A DNA stretch of 64,000 bases from an uncultured bacterium (GTDB lineage: Bacteria > Atribacterota > Atribacteria > Atribacterales > Caldatribacteriaceae). The translations under genes were made by a program, and so were the position numbers. This document shows, one piece after another, positions 61,644-64,000 of the stretch (position 1 is its first letter; every line of letters starts with the position of its first letter). Location: positions 62,001 through 126,000 of the forward strand of contig CALAIW010000023.1 in NCBI GenBank assembly GCA_937922705.1, in the 5' to 3' direction. The notes beneath the pieces are model-generated. The model saw nothing but the letters and a program-made list of their open reading frames with translations. It did no database searches and was not told where the DNA came from.

Positions 61644-63948
61644 ATACGATAAGGTTCTTGAGCTTCTCGTTGCACTCTGTATTTGCCCGGCGACAAAAGA
61701 GAAGGCTCAAAACCTCCTTCCCCTTCCGGCAGACTTTTTACCGGAGTATCTTGAGATGATTCGAGAACTTCAGGAGCTCCTTCGATTTGATGGTGACATC
61801 CCCTTTGGAGAGTTTCCAGACATTCGCCCCATTCTTACTATCCTTGGGGTTTCTGGAAGTCGCCTGTCGTTAGAAGAAGCACGGAGAATACATCGATTCC
61901 TTCTTTTATGCCATGACGTACGACACTTTGTCGAGGAGAGAAGGCTTGCTAGCAAGTACCCGCTCCTTTCTTCTTGGTACTTTCAGAAAATTCCGGATTT
62001 CTCGGAGGTTTTGAGCTACCTCGCTGGGGTTCTTTCTAAAGATGGGCAGATTCTTGATACGGCTAGTGAAAGACTCTGGAACATTCGAAAGAAAATGGAG
62101 GATGTTAAAGCGAAGATTGAAGATGTCCTCCATCGCATGGTGCAAGACGCAAAAATCGCCCGGTACCTTCAGGAGCCCTTTTACACTGTACGGAAAGGAC
62201 GGTACGTACTCCCTGTAAGGTCCCAGTTTCGGAGTATGGTGAAAGGACTTGTTGTTGACTATTCTGCAAGTGGGTCTACGCTCTTTGTCGAGCCTTGGTC
62301 TGTAGCAGAACTTTCCGGAGAACTTGAGGTCCTTACAACCCTTGAAGAAGAAGAGATTGCTCGAATTCTCTTCCTGGTGACCGAACGACTTCGACCCTTA
62401 AGGCAAAGCCTCAAGGAGGCTTTTGCGTCTCTTGTGGAGCTTGACCTTGCAAGGGCAAAGGTAAAGCTTGGAGAGAGATGGAAAGGGAGCGTACCTCGGG
62501 TGGGAGGGGATACTCTCTCTATCCATGAGGGGCGGCATCCTCTTCTTGGGGATCGAGCAATACCCTTTAACCTTGAGGTTCCGAAGGATCAAAACATAGT
62601 TCTTGTGAGCGGACCCAATGGGGGAGGGAAAACAGTTCTGGTAAAAGCTCTTGCTCTCCTTGTGGTACTCACTTTTTGTGGCATTCCAGCTCCTTTGTCA
62701 AAGGATTCCTCTGTGCCTCTCTATAGGCATCTTTTTGTTGATGTGGGAGACCACCAAAACCTTGAGAACAGTTTGAGTACTTTTACTTCCCGTATGGTGT
62801 TCCTACGCGATGCTCTCCAAGATGCAGGACCGTTGAGCCTCTTTGTAATTGACGAGCTTGGTGCTGGAACGGACCCTAACGAAGGTGCAGCAATCGGTAT
62901 GGCAATTCTTGAGTATCTGCGAAAGCGAGGTGCTACCTGCGTTGCTACTACCCATCTTCCCAGACTTCGGGAATACGCTCTTCGGTGTCCTTATGTGCTT
63001 CCTGCATCGCTTTCTTTTGACCCTGAAACGCTTCAACCTACGTATCGCCTTGTTGCAGGATGTGTTGAGGGGAGCTACGGCATAACCATTGCCGAGAGAG
63101 TTGGAATTCCGAAAGAGGTGATAGACAACGCTCTTTCTTTTCTCCATCGGGAAGAGGCGAAGTTGAATGAGCTCCTTATTGTTCTTTCTCAGGAACGAGC
63201 AAGAGTCGAAGAGCTTCGCCGCGACCTTGAACGAGAAATTGCGGAGGTTACCAGAGAGAAAGAAGAAGTGGCACTCCTCAAAAAAGCGCTTGAGTCCGAA
63301 CGTCGTCACCTAAAGAGAACTCTAAAGGACGAGTTAGAAGCCTACCTTAAAGAGAAGGAGAAAGAAATTGCTCGCCTTGTGGGTGAGCTGCGGAAAGCAC
63401 AAGGATTCGATACGGAGACGTACCGCCAACTTCGCGCTGTCCTTGCCGAGGGACACAATCGACTTGTTTCCTTGCAAGACGTGTCAGAGTCTGAGGAGGA
63501 ATTCCATGAAGGCGATACGGTCTTTGTGGATCCTCTGGGACATGGCGTGGTTCTTGCTGTAGATGCAAAAAGAAAAGAGGTTCTTGTTGCCGTTGGGAAT
63601 CGTAAAGTACGAGTCGCCCCGGATCGTTTGAAGCGGAGTGACAGTTCGTGTCTCCAAAATATGCCGTCTGCACGGCCTCCTTCCTTTTTTCTGAAGAATC
63701 GCGTTTCCCATGAGGTAGTAATCCGGGCGTTGCGAAAAGAAGAGGCTCTTCTTGTTCTTGAGAAGTATCTTGACCAGGCAATTCTTGCCGGATTCAAAAC
63801 GGTATACATTATTCACGGGAAAGGGGAGGGAAAGCTCCGCCAGGCTACTCATGAGTTCCTCAGAAACCATCCTCATGTGCAAGATTTCCGCCTTGGTCGG
63901 CCAGAAGAAGGAGGTCTGGGAGTAACAGTAGTGACCTTGCGAGAGTAG
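61603..63948 (+). CDS. mutS2: endonuclease MutS2
   Basis: MutS2 is a MutS paralogue that acts on collided ribosomes and/or recombination intermediates. I start it at TTG 61603, six bases after AAAGGAG; ATG 61609 is the next option. The 781-residue protein has a long helical core (LSYLAGVLSKDGQILD region). The ATPase has GPNGGGKTVLVKALAL near residue 337, STFTSRM, FVIDELGAGTDPNEGAA and CVATTHLPRLREYA. A long coiled coil follows (about 530-620). The C-terminal SMR domain has VIRALRKEEALLVLEKYLDQA and IIHGKGEGKLRQATHEFL. RqcH elsewhere in the window gives two ribosome-rescue factors. Confidence 0.96.
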   Translation: MEMEISWEILKSFEYDKVLELLVALCICPATKEKAQNLLPLPADFLPEYLEMIRELQELLRFDGDIPFGEFPDIRPILTILGVSGSRLSLEEARRIHRFLLLCHDVRHFVEERRLASKYPLLSSWYFQKIPDFSEVLSYLAGVLSKDGQILDTASERLWNIRKKMEDVKAKIEDVLHRMVQDAKIARYLQEPFYTVRKGRYVLPVRSQFRSMVKGLVVDYSASGSTLFVEPWSVAELSGELEVLTTLEEEEIARILFLVTERLRPLRQSLKEAFASLVELDLARAKVKLGERWKGSVPRVGGDTLSIHEGRHPLLGDRAIPFNLEVPKDQNIVLVSGPNGGGKTVLVKALALLVVLTFCGIPAPLSKDSSVPLYRHLFVDVGDHQNLENSLSTFTSRMVFLRDALQDAGPLSLFVIDELGAGTDPNEGAAIGMAILEYLRKRGATCVATTHLPRLREYALRCPYVLPASLSFDPETLQPTYRLVAGCVEGSYGITIAERVGIPKEVIDNALSFLHREEAKLNELLIVLSQERARVEELRRDLEREIAEVTREKEEVALLKKALESERRHLKRTLKDELEAYLKEKEKEIARLVGELRKAQGFDTETYRQLRAVLAEGHNRLVSLQDVSESEEEFHEGDTVFVDPLGHGVVLAVDAKRKEVLVAVGNRKVRVAPDRLKRSDSSCLQNMPSARPPSFFLKNRVSHEVVIRALRKEEALLVLEKYLDQAILAGFKTVYIIHGKGEGKLRQATHEFLRNHPHVQDFRLGRPEEGGLGVTVVTLRE

Positions 63949-64000
63949 CTATGGGCATGAAGTACAGATGGTTCGGGGAGCTGTTCCTTGCTTAAAGGGA

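Noticed and set aside
63951..63995. 14-codon frame after mutS2
   Set aside because: It is too short, without motif; the next real gene probably starts outside the window.

Overview
The window is a compact, almost gap-free stretch of a bacterial chromosome. It holds about 60 protein genes, nearly all on the + strand (only rqcH and rpmB are on the - strand), many with stop/start overlaps and many with GTG or TTG starts. I see no rRNA or tRNA genes, CRISPR array, insertion sequence or prophage. No stretch over 300 bases lacks a gene; the largest gap (3574-3715) holds the tig promoter. The gene content is core: a full dcw cluster, a meso-diaminopimelate-type MurE, DivIVA, a zinc-ribbon L28, SecG, MutS2, RqcH and a MsmX-like sugar ABC ATPase. 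The order of several blocks matches the Bacillus/Clostridium ylm-ylo region. A [FeFe]-hydrogenase-like signalling cluster suggests an anaerobe. My best guess is a deep-branching, probably thermophilic anaerobic bacterium (for example Atribacterota/OP9, Thermotogota-like or a deep Firmicutes relative). The sequence alone cannot settle the phylum.

Layout. 1-3.6 kb: GDP-mannose synthesis (manC), tRNA t6A synthesis (tsaC), an NDP-sugar epimerase and a PPC-domain protein, behind a strong promoter. 3.6-10.1 kb: proteostasis operon tig-clpP-clpX, then valS and a SPOR-domain protein, behind a perfect-consensus promoter. 10.1-13.3 kb: a signalling module of DRTGG, anti-sigma-type ATPase, [FeFe]-hydrogenase-like sensor, second DRTGG and PHP phosphoesterase. 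13.3-29.5 kb: division and cell wall cluster mraZ-rsmH-ftsL-ftsI-murE-murF-mraY-murD-ftsW-murG-murC-murB-ftsQ-ftsA-ftsZ, preceded by four 10-bp MraZ-box-like repeats. 29.5-34.4 kb: radical SAM protein, yggS, proC, divIVA, lspA, rluD. 34.4-36.0 kb: rqcH on the - strand. 36.1-46.1 kb: yicC-gmk-rpoZ-coaBC-priA-def-fmt-yugP-rsmB-PASTA protein-rpe, a near copy of the B. subtilis ylo order. 46.1-50.7 kb: rpmB (-), a solo sugar-ABC ATPase behind an operator-like palindrome, gap, tpiA, secG and a nicotinate phosphoribosyltransferase. 50.7-56.5 kb: a five-gene peptide-type ABC importer with a 32-base perfect palindrome and a possible leader peptide between binding protein and permease. 56.5-64 kb: infC-rpmI-rplT-pheS-pheT, cvpA, mutS2.

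The most interesting points are: (1) ftsQ is split by a run of nine T exactly where a -1 shift or one extra T would restore a normal N-terminus; (2) infC has no usual start codon and seems to begin at AUC (or AUU); (3) PriA keeps its eight zinc-binding cysteines but all visible helicase motifs are degenerate; (4) the hydrogenase-like sensor module; (5) the MraZ operator; (6) a PASTA-repeat protein without kinase domain in the prkC position; (7) the palindrome and leader ORF in the peptide transporter operon. I did not find a wholly new system in this mostly housekeeping region.
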